Source: Gammaproteobacteria bacterium (GTDB lineage: Bacteria; Pseudomonadota; Gammaproteobacteria; SZUA-229). Taken from it: a stretch of DNA of 12,940 nucleotides. The stretch lies in NCBI GenBank assembly GCA_026197015.1, contig JAPHRB010000127.1, positions 1-12,940 on the forward strand, given 5' to 3'. This document shows, piece after piece, positions 6,933 to 12,940 of this stretch. How positions within the stretch are numbered: position 1 is the first letter of the stretch; each line of letters starts with the position of its first letter. A program made the position numbers and the translations under genes. The notes under the pieces are model-generated. The model had not been told where the DNA came from. It ran no database searches and saw nothing but the letters and a program-made list of their open reading frames with translations.

Positions 6933-8186
6933 TTAATCAAACAGTTTCTGATAACTTACCTGTAATACTAAAGCTTTTGTCTCGTCATATTCAGCTTCTT
7001 CATATTGCCAGTTAATGAATTCAATTCTGGCTCTAAAGTTTCCACCAGAAAGTTTCGTGCCATATTCAATACCGGTGGTTATTCCTACGCTTTCATCTAA
7101 ACGATAATCGGCGCTGGCAAACTCGGGTAGAATAATAGGGGTAGAAACATCGTCATTTACGAAACTATGTACAAAAAAATCAGCTGCTGATTGTTGGTAG
7201 TAACGGAAGTGAGGTTCGATATAACTTTTAGCTGATAATGGTGTACGGTGGGTCAAATCAAAAGTGTTTGATGAGATTCCCCAGTCATCAGTGTAAAACC
7301 GGTATGAAGCATGCACGGTCTCACCTGTATCACCGTATTGGTGCGCCATTGAAGTATAGATGGAGTGACGTAATCGGCTGTCAGGTCTGGCTTCGTAATA
7401 ACGATTAAGTTCAGCCCAGGCAAATTCACCTGTGTCAGTATCTTCTACGAGGCTTGCTTCAGAGATAACCTTATAAGGGTCAGTATGGTAGCCATCAGAG
7501 TATGAAATGGTGTAATTTAACTGGCCAATAGTTTTTCTATTTAAAACCTTTGAAACGCCCAGAATAAAATCATAGGAGTAACGTTCACCATTAGAAAACA
7601 TATTATTATCGTCTACAACTGAAAGTGGCTCAGGTGTGCCATCAGTTTTACGATATATTTCGTCAAAAGAACCTGCAAAACCCGCTGTGTAAGTTGTTAG
7701 TCTGTCTTCAGAATCTAAATTGTAATTAATGCTTGCACCATATGACTGATAATCTTTTTCGACAGATAAACTACCGCCATAACTGATACTGGTTAAGCGG
7801 TCCTGGCTGTGAGTCCAGTTAAGTGCAATACCAAGTCGGGTATCGCTAAAGTTAACTCTATCAACTGATCCGCCGTCAATAGTCGACGAACCCGCGCCTG
7901 ATGCGCTTGAAAAAGACACGCTGGAATTTTTACTTCGCACGGCACCAGTAGGCGTGGCACCAGACATAGTGTCTAAAACAAGGTTTACATTTACAGTGTC
8001 ATCACTTGATAAGTCGCCGGTTAAAAAAGCCATTGCTTTAGTAACGCTTACACGATCATCGTCTTCGCTGTAATAGAGTAGAGAAGAGTCAAGGTCCCAC
8101 GAGTTTTCAATGGCATTGGCCTGTTGAGCTGCACCACCTAATAGTGTACAGGTGGCAATTGATAAATTACTTTTTATATTATTCAT
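6933..8186 (-). CDS. DUF3570 protein with an ApbE-type flavinylation motif
   Basis: 417 residues from ATG 8186. An upstream ATG at 8273 exists in the same frame but would overlap the DUF4266 gene by 83 bp. The shorter start gives a clean signal peptide (MNNIKSNLSIATCTLLGGAA, cleavage near AQQANA, about residue 25) and a 4-bp gap to DUF4266, so it is preferred. The mature part is rich in alternating polar/aromatic strands with charged turns (for example YGASINYNLDSEDRLTTYTA) and ends VLQVSYQKLFD, consistent with an outer-membrane beta-barrel or beta-rich envelope protein. Residues 72-78 are DTMSGAT (7953-7973), matching the D-x-x-(S/T)-G-A-(T/S) site that ApbE modifies in NqrC/RnfG-type proteins; Thr78 would carry FMN. 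Proteins of this family, DUF4266 lipoproteins, thioredoxins and ApbE recur as neighbours. The function is not established. The family call is recognition from sequence and context. Confidence 0.82.
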   Translation of the reverse strand: MNNIKSNLSIATCTLLGGAAQQANAIENSWDLDSSLLYYSEDDDRVSVTKAMAFLTGDLSSDDTVNVNLVLDTMSGATPTGAVRSKNSSVSFSSASGAGSSTIDGGSVDRVNFSDTRLGIALNWTHSQDRLTSISYGGSLSVEKDYQSYGASINYNLDSEDRLTTYTAGFAGSFDEIYRKTDGTPEPLSVVDDNNMFSNGERYSYDFILGVSKVLNRKTIGQLNYTISYSDGYHTDPYKVISEASLVEDTDTGEFAWAELNRYYEARPDSRLRHSIYTSMAHQYGDTGETVHASYRFYTDDWGISSNTFDLTHRTPLSAKSYIEPHFRYYQQSAADFFVHSFVNDDVSTPIILPEFASADYRLDESVGITTGIEYGTKLSGGNFRARIEFINWQYEEAEYDETKALVLQVSYQKLFD

Positions 8187-8190
8187 ATTC

Positions 8191-8460
8191 TTAATTACAC
8201 CCACATCCGCCACCGCCAACACCACGGCCACCGGTAGAGGCTTCTTTACTAAAGTAAATATGCTCATCAGCAAAAGTGCGCATTGGGTCTGGGTCTAGTT
8301 GCATATCATCTTGCGCTAGAATATCTCGTTGCCAGGGTTCTACATTTTCCATGGTAAATGCTTCACCTGCAGCGTTATAAAATGAGCAACCACTTAGTGA
8401 TGCTGTCAGTCCAACACTGATTGAGAGTGTTATTAATAGTCTATTCATAATGAGTTTCAT
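8191..8460 (-). CDS. DUF4266 small lipoprotein with CxC tail
   Basis: 89 residues. The N-terminus (MNRLLITLSISVGLTASLSG then Cys25) is a lipoprotein signal with lipobox LSGC. The mature part carries the DUF4266 pattern: EPWQRDILAQDDMQLDPDP (41-59), then DEHIYFSKEAS and a Gly-rich end GGRGVGGGGCGCN with Cys86 and Cys88. The C-terminal CxC could bind a metal or form a disulfide; the adjacent thioredoxin-like protein is an obvious candidate to act on it (inference). ATG 8460 lies 4 bp after the thioredoxin stop; ATG 8448 (MNRLLITL) is an alternative start with an equally complete signal peptide. The stop is 4 bp before the DUF3570 start. Function unknown. Confidence 0.85.
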   Translation of the reverse strand: MKLIMNRLLITLSISVGLTASLSGCSFYNAAGEAFTMENVEPWQRDILAQDDMQLDPDPMRTFADEHIYFSKEASTGGRGVGGGGCGCN

Positions 8461-8464
8461 CGGA

Positions 8465-8953
8465 TTACTTTTTATTCAAGGCTTGAATAATGAGGTTTTC
8501 CAGTTCGTTAGTTTGATTTTCTTTAAAACCTTTATGTATATTTAGCAGGTTTCCTCTTCGATCAATGAGGTAAGAGGTGGGCATAACTTTAAGTTTGTAT
8601 AATCCGGGTGTTTTGCCATCTTTATCGTAAGCAATACTAAATTTGGCAGGGTGTTTTTTTAAAAAGTCATTAGCCGCTTCACGCTCACTATCTAAATTGA
8701 TCGCAATGATTTTAAAGCCTTTTTTACCATAACGATCTTGCATTTCATTCATAAAAGTAAATGATTTTCTGCAGGGTTTGCACCAGGAGGCCCAGAAATC
8801 TATGTAAACGACTTGATTTTTATAGTTTGAAAGTGAAATTTTACCTTTATCGCCTTCTAATGTGAAAGCAGGGGCTTTCTGAGCGTAAGATTGAGATGAA
8901 AATAAAATGATTAGAGTGATGATTGTAAAAAATGATCTGGTCAAACGTGACAC
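8465..8953 (-). CDS. TlpA/ResA-like periplasmic thioredoxin
   Basis: 162 residues. Residues 1-24 are a signal peptide (TIITLIILFSSQSYA), so it is exported or membrane-anchored in the periplasm. The redoxin domain has the active site WCKPC (57-61) within IDFWASWCKPCRKSF and the cis-Pro loop VMPTSYLID (123-131, Pro125). The CKPC motif and the insert before the cis-Pro loop are typical of the TlpA/ResA group of reducing thioredoxins that serve cytochrome c or metal-centre assembly. It is the first gene of the tight block with DUF4266 and DUF3570 (4-bp gaps), suggesting that it keeps their cysteines reduced, in particular the CxC of the DUF4266 protein. The start is GTG at 8953, backed by ggag 7 nt upstream. 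No DsbD-like partner is in the window. Confidence 0.9.
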   Translation of the reverse strand: MSRLTRSFFTIITLIILFSSQSYAQKAPAFTLEGDKGKISLSNYKNQVVYIDFWASWCKPCRKSFTFMNEMQDRYGKKGFKIIAINLDSEREAANDFLKKHPAKFSIAYDKDGKTPGLYKLKVMPTSYLIDRRGNLLNIHKGFKENQTNELENLIIQALNKK

Positions 8954-8960
8954 GCTACTT

Positions 8961-8964
8961 CTCC
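8961..8964 (-). promoter_or_regulatory. Ribosome binding site fixing the GTG start
   Basis: On the minus strand ggag (within ttttggagaagtagc) stands 7 nt before the GTG at 8953. This is the best Shine-Dalgarno in the block and supports GTG as the start of the thioredoxin gene. Confidence 0.6.
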
Positions 8965-9005
8965 AAAATGTAATACTATATAAGGAAACATTGATAATGC
9001 TCTTC

Positions 9006-9017
9006 TTGCAAATGCAA
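9006..9017. promoter_or_regulatory. Small inverted repeat in the divergent spacer
   Basis: TTGCA, aa, TGCAA form a perfect 5-bp inverted repeat in the 257-bp spacer between the divergent thioredoxin and beta-barrel genes. It could be an operator half-pair but is short enough to be chance. A TATAGT that could serve as -10 for the minus-strand operon lies at 8975-8980 without a good -35. No other signal is clear in this spacer. Confidence 0.15.
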
Positions 9018-9210
9018 TTAACTTATTTTAGTTGAGTTTTCCTTAAGGTTTCATTAAATGACGCAATTTAGTTAAATTCAAACAACTTACCTAAGAAATG
9101 TGATGTCTCTCCCATATCCATTGAATATATTTATAAAAACTCATTCATCGTGTAAGATTTGTTAATACATATCAGATTTTAAGATTGTGGTTACAGGGTT
9201 TATTTCTATT

Positions 9211-9882
9211 ATGATGTTTCGAATATTGTCTATAACGGTGCTATTTTTGCTAACAGCACAGACTTCTGCCTCTGCAGCTAATTTTTATGTGGGTATTAAT
9301 TTAGGTGCTACGACTCAGAGCGGTGACTTTACTCTTGTAGATAGTAGTTTGAACCCGAGTGTTGGAATAGACACATTAAAGGACTATCAGGCTCCTGATG
9401 AAACTGCTGGGTCGATATCATTATTTGCAGGTTATAAATTAGGCTCAGATCTTTTTTTAGAAGTTACATATGCTCAAAATGCCGAGATTGAGTCGCCTCT
9501 ACGTACTTTAAATAGCGGTAATGGAGGTATTGAAACCTCTGAAACAAGTTATACATCCGTCGCATTTGTAGGACTTTGGCCAGTTGACAATAATTGGGCA
9601 CTGAGTGCACGGTTGGGTTTTTCAGTTTGGGATATAGATTATTCACAAACAGAGGTAGATACCGCTCTTCTTGCCACAGACCCTGGTTATATAGTTCAGG
9701 AGCGGTTTTTATCTGACAATACATCTGCCATGTTACTCGGTTTTGGTATTAGTTATGGTTTTAGTGAAAACCTGGAGCTTAAGTTTAATATTGAAAATCA
9801 TTTCGTAGATTTTGCATTTACAAATCTGGAACTGGATTACGACGCTTTAACATATACTATTGGCACGGCATATCATTTTTAG
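9211..9882 (+). CDS. Small outer-membrane beta-barrel protein
   Basis: 223 residues from ATG 9211. Starts at GTG 9187 or ATG 9214 are possible, but 9211 gives a standard signal peptide (MMFRILSITVLFLLTAQTSA, cleaved near SASAA) with aggg at 9195-9198. The mature protein begins NFYVGINLGA and shows about eight amphipathic strands, such as AGSISLFAGYKLGS, LFLEVTYAQNAE, NWALSARLGFSVWDIDYS, AMLLGFGISYGFS and LELKFNIENHFVDF. It ends LTYTIGTAYHF with a terminal Phe, the recognition signature for barrel assembly. The pattern matches the OmpA/OmpW-like eight-stranded barrel class (PF13505 type). The gene stands alone, divergent from the redox block and ahead of glnK. No specific ligand or role can be inferred. 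Confidence 0.78.
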   Translation: MMFRILSITVLFLLTAQTSASAANFYVGINLGATTQSGDFTLVDSSLNPSVGIDTLKDYQAPDETAGSISLFAGYKLGSDLFLEVTYAQNAEIESPLRTLNSGNGGIETSETSYTSVAFVGLWPVDNNWALSARLGFSVWDIDYSQTEVDTALLATDPGYIVQERFLSDNTSAMLLGFGISYGFSENLELKFNIENHFVDFAFTNLELDYDALTYTIGTAYHF

Positions 9883-9945
9883 ACGTTTAAAATTAAGTCG
9901 CTTATAGTATTAACTCTAGTTATAACTCTCCTCATTTCTACCTCT

Positions 9946-9979
9946 TCTCGTGCATTATTACGAGATGCTTCTCGTTTTT
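9946..9979 (+). terminator. Terminator hairpin with an upstream competing arm
   Basis: ACGAGA (9960-9965), loop tgct, TCTCGT (9970-9975) followed by a T-tract makes a plausible terminator for the beta-barrel gene ending at 9882. A second copy of tctcgt at 9946-9951 could pair with the same acgaga instead, with an 8-nt loop and no T-tract. That is the geometry of a terminator/antiterminator pair, though the arms are only 6 bp. Confidence 0.5.
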
Positions 9980-10056
9980 CAAATATGAATATTAGAAACA
10001 AGTGTTTTTCTACACTTTTTTATAGTTACTTTAAATATTTTGTATAAAGGTGCATT

Positions 10057-10073
10057 TGCATAAATATGGTGTA
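10057..10073 (+). promoter_or_regulatory. Possible NtrC-type binding site
   Basis: tgcataaatatggtgta resembles the NtrC dyad TGCAC-N-TGGTGCA (17 bp) with two or three mismatches. It sits 54 bp ahead of glnK, an operon that NtrC activates in enteric bacteria. A further half-site ggtgca lies at 10049-10054. No sigma-54 promoter (GG-N10-GC) was found between the site and glnK, so the call is weak. Confidence 0.25.
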
Positions 10074-10127
10074 ATAATCGCCTTATTTTGACGTATTCAA
10101 CTAATAAGTAATATATAAGGGCAAACT

Positions 10128-10466
10128 ATGAAAATGGTAACAGCGATCATTAAGCCGTTTAAGCTGGATGAGGTGCGCGAAGCGCTTGCACAAATTGGTG
10201 TACAAGGTATCACGGTCACTGAAGTGAAAGGTTTTGGCAGGCAAAAAGGTCATACCGAGTTATACCGTGGAGCAGAGTATGTTGTTGATTTTTTACCTAA
10301 GGTAAAAGTCGAAATAGCTGTTAAGACCGAAAGCGTAGAACAGGTAATTGATGCTGTTCGAGATGCGGCTAATACGGGAAAAATAGGTGATGGCAAAATT
10401 TTTATTAGCCCGCTTGAGCAGGTAATACGCATTAGAACCGGTGAGTCTGGTGAAGAAGCTATCTAG
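10128..10466 (+). CDS. glnK: Nitrogen regulatory P-II protein GlnK
   Basis: 112 residues, the full P-II length. The T-loop region reads KGFGRQKGHTELYRGAEYVV (from 35) with Tyr51, the residue uridylylated by GlnD. The C-terminal nucleotide-binding part shows TGKIGDGKIFI (83-93) and VIRIRTGE (99-106). P-II trimers bind ATP/ADP and 2-oxoglutarate. GlnK-type members insert the unmodified T-loop into the AmtB pore and block ammonium uptake when nitrogen is plentiful. The neighbouring amtB, 67 bp downstream in the same direction, makes GlnK the right name rather than GlnB. ATG 10128 follows aaggg (10117-10121) at 6 nt. Regulation by nitrogen status is expected from the family and weakly supported by the NtrC-like site upstream. 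Confidence 0.95.
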   Translation: MKMVTAIIKPFKLDEVREALAQIGVQGITVTEVKGFGRQKGHTELYRGAEYVVDFLPKVKVEIAVKTESVEQVIDAVRDAANTGKIGDGKIFISPLEQVIRIRTGESGEEAI

Positions 10467-10533
10467 TGATAACCAAAATTTAATTAAATAATATTAGTGT
10501 CTACATTAGTTAGGAAATGGAAATTATTTCAAA

Positions 10534-11832
10534 ATGATAAAAACATATACAAAACTACTTACTTCCTGTCTGCTGGGTTTTTTACCTGTTACAGCATTTG
10601 CTGAAGCTACTATGAATGGTGCAGATACCAGCTGGATTATGGCAGCTACTGCACTGGTTTTGCTGATGACATTACCCGGTCTGGCTATGTTTTATGGGGG
10701 CCTGGTTCGGTCTAATAATGTTCTGTCGGTATTGATGCAGTGTTTTTCAATTGCCGGTGTTGCATCAATTATCTGGTTTACGTTTGGTTATAGTCTGGCT
10801 TTTGGTGAGGGAAATGACTGGATAGGTGATTTTAGTCACGTGATGATGGCGGATATCGGGCGTGATAGTGTATCAGGCTCGATTCCTGAATCTTTGTTTA
10901 TGTTATTCCAAATGACATTTGCCATTATTACACCGGCACTAATTATTGGTGCTTTTGCAGAACGCATGAAGTTCTCAGCAATGTTGTTATTTAGTGGCGT
11001 ATGGCTGGTTCTGGTTTATGTGCCGGTAACCCATTGGGTATGGGGTGGTGGCTGGTTAGCTAAAATGGGTTTATATGATTTTGCAGGTGGTACTGTTGTG
11101 CATATCACGGCAGGTGTAGCGGCATTAGTAGCGGCGATTGTAATTGGTCCGCGTCGCGGTTTTCCAGGTTCAATGATCATGCCGCATAATATGACAATGA
11201 CCATTGCTGGTGCGGGTATGCTCTGGGTTGGCTGGTTTGGATTCAATGGGGGGAGCGCCCTGGCAGCTAATGGTGATGCATCCATGGCTATGCTGGTAAC
11301 ACATATATCTGCCGCAACAGGTGCCATGACGTGGATGACCATTGAGTGGTTTCGATATGGTAAGCCAAGTGCTCTGGGTGTTGTAACGGGCATGGTTGCA
11401 GGCCTGGGTGCGATTACCCCCGCTTCGGGTTTTGTTGGGCCTGGCGGCGCGTTAATTATAGGCTTGCTGGCGGGTGTGGTTTGTTTTAGCGCTACACAAT
11501 ATATTAAACGGGTATTGAAGATAGATGATTCGTTAGATGTGTTCCCGGTGCATGGTGTTGGTGGTATTTTAGGTACTTTACTGGCAGGTGTCTTTTCAGC
11601 TACGAGTTTGGGTATTTTCAGTGGTTTCGGTTTTGCAGACGGAATAAGCTCTATGGCTGGGCAGCTTAAGGTGCAATTTATAGGTGTTATCGTGACTATC
11701 GTATTTACTGCGGTTGTAACCTGGGTCATTCTTAAAGTAATTGATGCAATGATTGGTTTACGTGTAACTGAGGAAGAAGAAATCCAGGGTTTAGATATAG
11801 CACTTCATGAAGAACGCGGATATGACTTGTAA
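10534..11832 (+). CDS. amtB: Ammonium transporter AmtB
   Basis: 432 residues with a cleavable signal peptide (1-23, ending TAFA) and eleven predicted membrane helices. With a constant offset of 22 from mature E. coli AmtB, the key residues line up: Phe129 and Phe237 (pore gate, F107/F215), Trp170 and Ser241 (external site, W148/S219), Asp182 (D160), and the twin histidines His190 (TVVHI) and His340 (FPVHG). It imports ammonium across the inner membrane. The cytoplasmic tail GLRVTEEEEIQGLDIALHEE (from 408) keeps the conserved segment that interacts with GlnK. The upstream glnK completes the usual operon. The Shine-Dalgarno is weak: gga at 10519-10521 is 12 nt away, and coupling to glnK over 67 bp is not tight. 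The sequence shows no missing residue or other oddity. Confidence 0.97.
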   Translation: MIKTYTKLLTSCLLGFLPVTAFAEATMNGADTSWIMAATALVLLMTLPGLAMFYGGLVRSNNVLSVLMQCFSIAGVASIIWFTFGYSLAFGEGNDWIGDFSHVMMADIGRDSVSGSIPESLFMLFQMTFAIITPALIIGAFAERMKFSAMLLFSGVWLVLVYVPVTHWVWGGGWLAKMGLYDFAGGTVVHITAGVAALVAAIVIGPRRGFPGSMIMPHNMTMTIAGAGMLWVGWFGFNGGSALAANGDASMAMLVTHISAATGAMTWMTIEWFRYGKPSALGVVTGMVAGLGAITPASGFVGPGGALIIGLLAGVVCFSATQYIKRVLKIDDSLDVFPVHGVGGILGTLLAGVFSATSLGIFSGFGFADGISSMAGQLKVQFIGVIVTIVFTAVVTWVILKVIDAMIGLRVTEEEEIQGLDIALHEERGYDL

Positions 11833-11840
11833 GCGTTATT

Positions 11841-11858
11841 CTCAGGCATCAGCCTGAG
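11841..11858. repeat. 7-bp stem hairpin after amtB
   Basis: ctcaggc (11841-11847), loop atca, gcctgag (11852-11858). The stem is perfect and begins 8 bp after the amtB stop, but no T-tract follows, so it is not a standard rho-independent terminator. It may protect the 3' end of the mRNA or act with the next inverted repeat. Confidence 0.55.
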
Positions 11859-11880
11859 TCTAAGAGATAAATTACTCTAT

Positions 11881-11932
11881 CACGGGGAGAGTAAGCTTAA
11901 GACTTCTCTGTTCTTATGTTAATATCCCCGTG
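11881..11932. repeat. 8-bp inverted repeat ahead of pcnB
   Basis: cacgggga (11881-11888) and tccccgtg (11925-11932) are exact reverse complements 36 bp apart. The second arm ends 17 bp before the presumed AUU start of pcnB. It could fold into the leader of pcnB and limit its translation, or form part of an amtB terminator region. Function is inference. Confidence 0.5.
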
Positions 11933-11949
11933 AATAAATTAACTAAAAG

Positions 11950-12940
11950 ATTGCGCATATCACCCAGCCTACAATAATTTCTCGTCCCGAACATACTGTT
12001 TCCAGGGATAATATCGACGATACTGCATTGAAGGTTTTATATCGCCTGCATAAAGCGGGTTATCGTGCCATGTTAGTCGGTGGAGGTGTGAGAGACCTAT
12101 TGCTGGGTCACGCGCCTAAAGATTTTGATATTGCTACTGACGCCCTTCCTGAAGATGTTAAAAAGTTATTTAGTAACTGTCGTTTAATTGGCCGTCGCTT
12201 TCGTCTGGCTCATGTGTTTTTTGGGCGTGAAATTATTGAAGTAGCAACATTCAGAGCTTCGCAAGACGAAGAAAAGCAGAATAGCATAAGCCGTGATGTA
12301 GATCGGGCCCATGATGATAGTGGTCGTATTTTACGAGATAACGTTTATGGCCAATTAGAGGATGATGTCTGGCGTAGAGATTTTACAGTTAATGCCCTGT
12401 ATTACGATATTGCTAATTTTTCTATTGTTGATTACACATCAGCAATGAGCGATGTAGAAAATAAAGTACTTAGATTAATTGGTGATCCGCAAACCCGATA
12501 TCGTGAAGATCCGGTGCGCATGTTACGGGCTATTCGTTTTGCGGCAAAGTTAGGGTTTTCTATACACCCGGATTCAGAGCAACCTATATTTGATTTAGGG
12601 TACTTATTAGGTGACATTCCACCAGCACGATTATTCGATGAAGTATTAAAATTATTTCATTCGGGGCAAGGCGTGAAATCGTTACAGCTCTTACGTAGAT
12701 ATAATTTATTACAGTATTTATTTAAACAGGCTGATGACTTGCTAAAGCAAGGTGACGATATTTTTGATGCATTTATTCATCTGGCACTGGAGAGTACAGA
12801 TAAACGCATAAATGAAGGCAAACCTGTCACCCCCGCATTTTTGTTTGCAGCCATGTTATGGGGAACAGTAGATAAACTATCTGATGATTTTAAGCAGTCG
12901 GGTGAACCTGGAACGCTTGCAATGCAAAATGCGAGTTCTA
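11950..12940 (+). CDS. pcnB: Poly(A) polymerase I (PcnB), 3' end beyond window, presumed AUU start
   Basis: 330 codons are present and the gene is cut by the window end. Motifs, numbered from ATT 11950: LVGGGVRDLLLG (42-53) and KDFD (57-60), the nucleotidyltransferase GG and DxD metal site; RRFRLAHVFFG (about 81-91); RRDFTVNALYY (142-152); and GDPQTRYREDPVRMLRAIRF (178-197). This is PcnB rather than a CCA-adding enzyme, as judged by RPEHTVSRDNIDDTALKVLY and RYREDPVRMLRA. It adds 3' poly(A) to RNAs and promotes their decay. An in-frame TAA (11944-11946) is followed by AAG ATT GCG. No ATG, GTG or TTG occurs before TTG 12028, which already lies inside the conserved core. E. coli pcnB is known to start at AUU, so ATT 11950 is the best start. 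A frameshift from GTG 11930 is the alternative. No clear Shine-Dalgarno is seen. Confidence 0.93.
   Translation, partial: MAHITQPTIISRPEHTVSRDNIDDTALKVLYRLHKAGYRAMLVGGGVRDLLLGHAPKDFDIATDALPEDVKKLFSNCRLIGRRFRLAHVFFGREIIEVATFRASQDEEKQNSISRDVDRAHDDSGRILRDNVYGQLEDDVWRRDFTVNALYYDIANFSIVDYTSAMSDVENKVLRLIGDPQTRYREDPVRMLRAIRFAAKLGFSIHPDSEQPIFDLGYLLGDIPPARLFDEVLKLFHSGQGVKSLQLLRRYNLLQYLFKQADDLLKQGDDIFDAFIHLALESTDKRINEGKPVTPAFLFAAMLWGTVDKLSDDFKQSGEPGTLAMQNASS

Noticed and set aside
10048..10060. Sigma-54-like ggtgcatttgc before glnK
   Set aside because: The GG to GC spacing is 7 instead of 10 nt, so it does not fit a -24/-12 promoter.
9007..10060. Ten-mer tgcaaatgca at 9007-9016 and, on the other strand, at 10051-10060
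   Set aside because: The 10-mer is AT-rich and near-palindromic in an AT-rich region; two occurrences in 13 kb are not convincing as a shared operator.
10517..10537. Mini-ORF MEIISK whose TGA overlaps the amtB ATG
   Set aside because: The agga before it is only 1 nt from its ATG, too close for initiation; the sequence is more likely just the amtB leader.
11016..11729. 237-codon minus-strand open frame opposite amtB
   Set aside because: It is Pro/Ala/Thr-rich with no recognisable domain and lies entirely antisense to a clearly coding amtB; it is a codon-usage shadow.

Overview
The window looks like a gammaproteobacterial chromosome segment that is AT-rich and gene-dense. The support is an Hsp15 (HslR), a GlnK-AmtB pair and a poly(A) polymerase (PcnB) that I recognise as close to the enterobacterial proteins, plus Gram-negative envelope proteins (lipoproteins, a Tat substrate, two predicted outer-membrane beta-barrels). 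I cannot name a genus. No tRNA, rRNA, CRISPR array, integrase or intact insertion sequence was seen.

Layout. Positions 1-256: non-coding, with an imperfect hairpin and two copies of an 18-bp direct repeat (REP-like), then a perfect -10 box. 257-1649 (+): an exported LysM/FecR-domain protein overlapping hslR. 1650-2203: a 554-bp gap holding a small structured element that resembles part of a c-di-GMP-I riboswitch. 2204-5643 (+): a divergent DUF1800-like lipoprotein and a Tat-exported DUF1501 protein, closed by a perfect 18-bp bidirectional terminator. 5780-8953 (-): TlpA-like thioredoxin, DUF4266 lipoprotein and DUF3570 protein in tight array, then ApbE after a 262-bp gap. 9211-9882 (+): a small outer-membrane beta-barrel protein. 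10128-11832 (+): glnK-amtB. 11950 to the window end (+): pcnB, cut at its 3' end.

How the genes work together. The minus-strand block reads as one extracytosolic redox system. ApbE attaches FMN to a Thr/Ser in a D-x-x-S/T-G-A-T motif, and the neighbouring DUF3570 protein carries exactly such a motif (DTMSGAT, residues 72-78). The DUF4266 lipoprotein ends in a Gly-rich CxC tail and the third partner is a WCKPC thioredoxin, so flavin and thiol chemistry in the envelope is a reasonable hypothesis. GlnK-AmtB is the standard ammonium uptake and sensing pair.

The two most distinctive points are (1) the flavinylation motif in DUF3570 beside an ApbE that has no signal peptide and lacks the usual Asp of its ADxL(S/A)T motif, and (2) pcnB, whose conserved N-terminus is open only from an in-frame TAA with no ATG, GTG or TTG ahead of the conserved core, pointing to an AUU start as known for E. 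coli pcnB.
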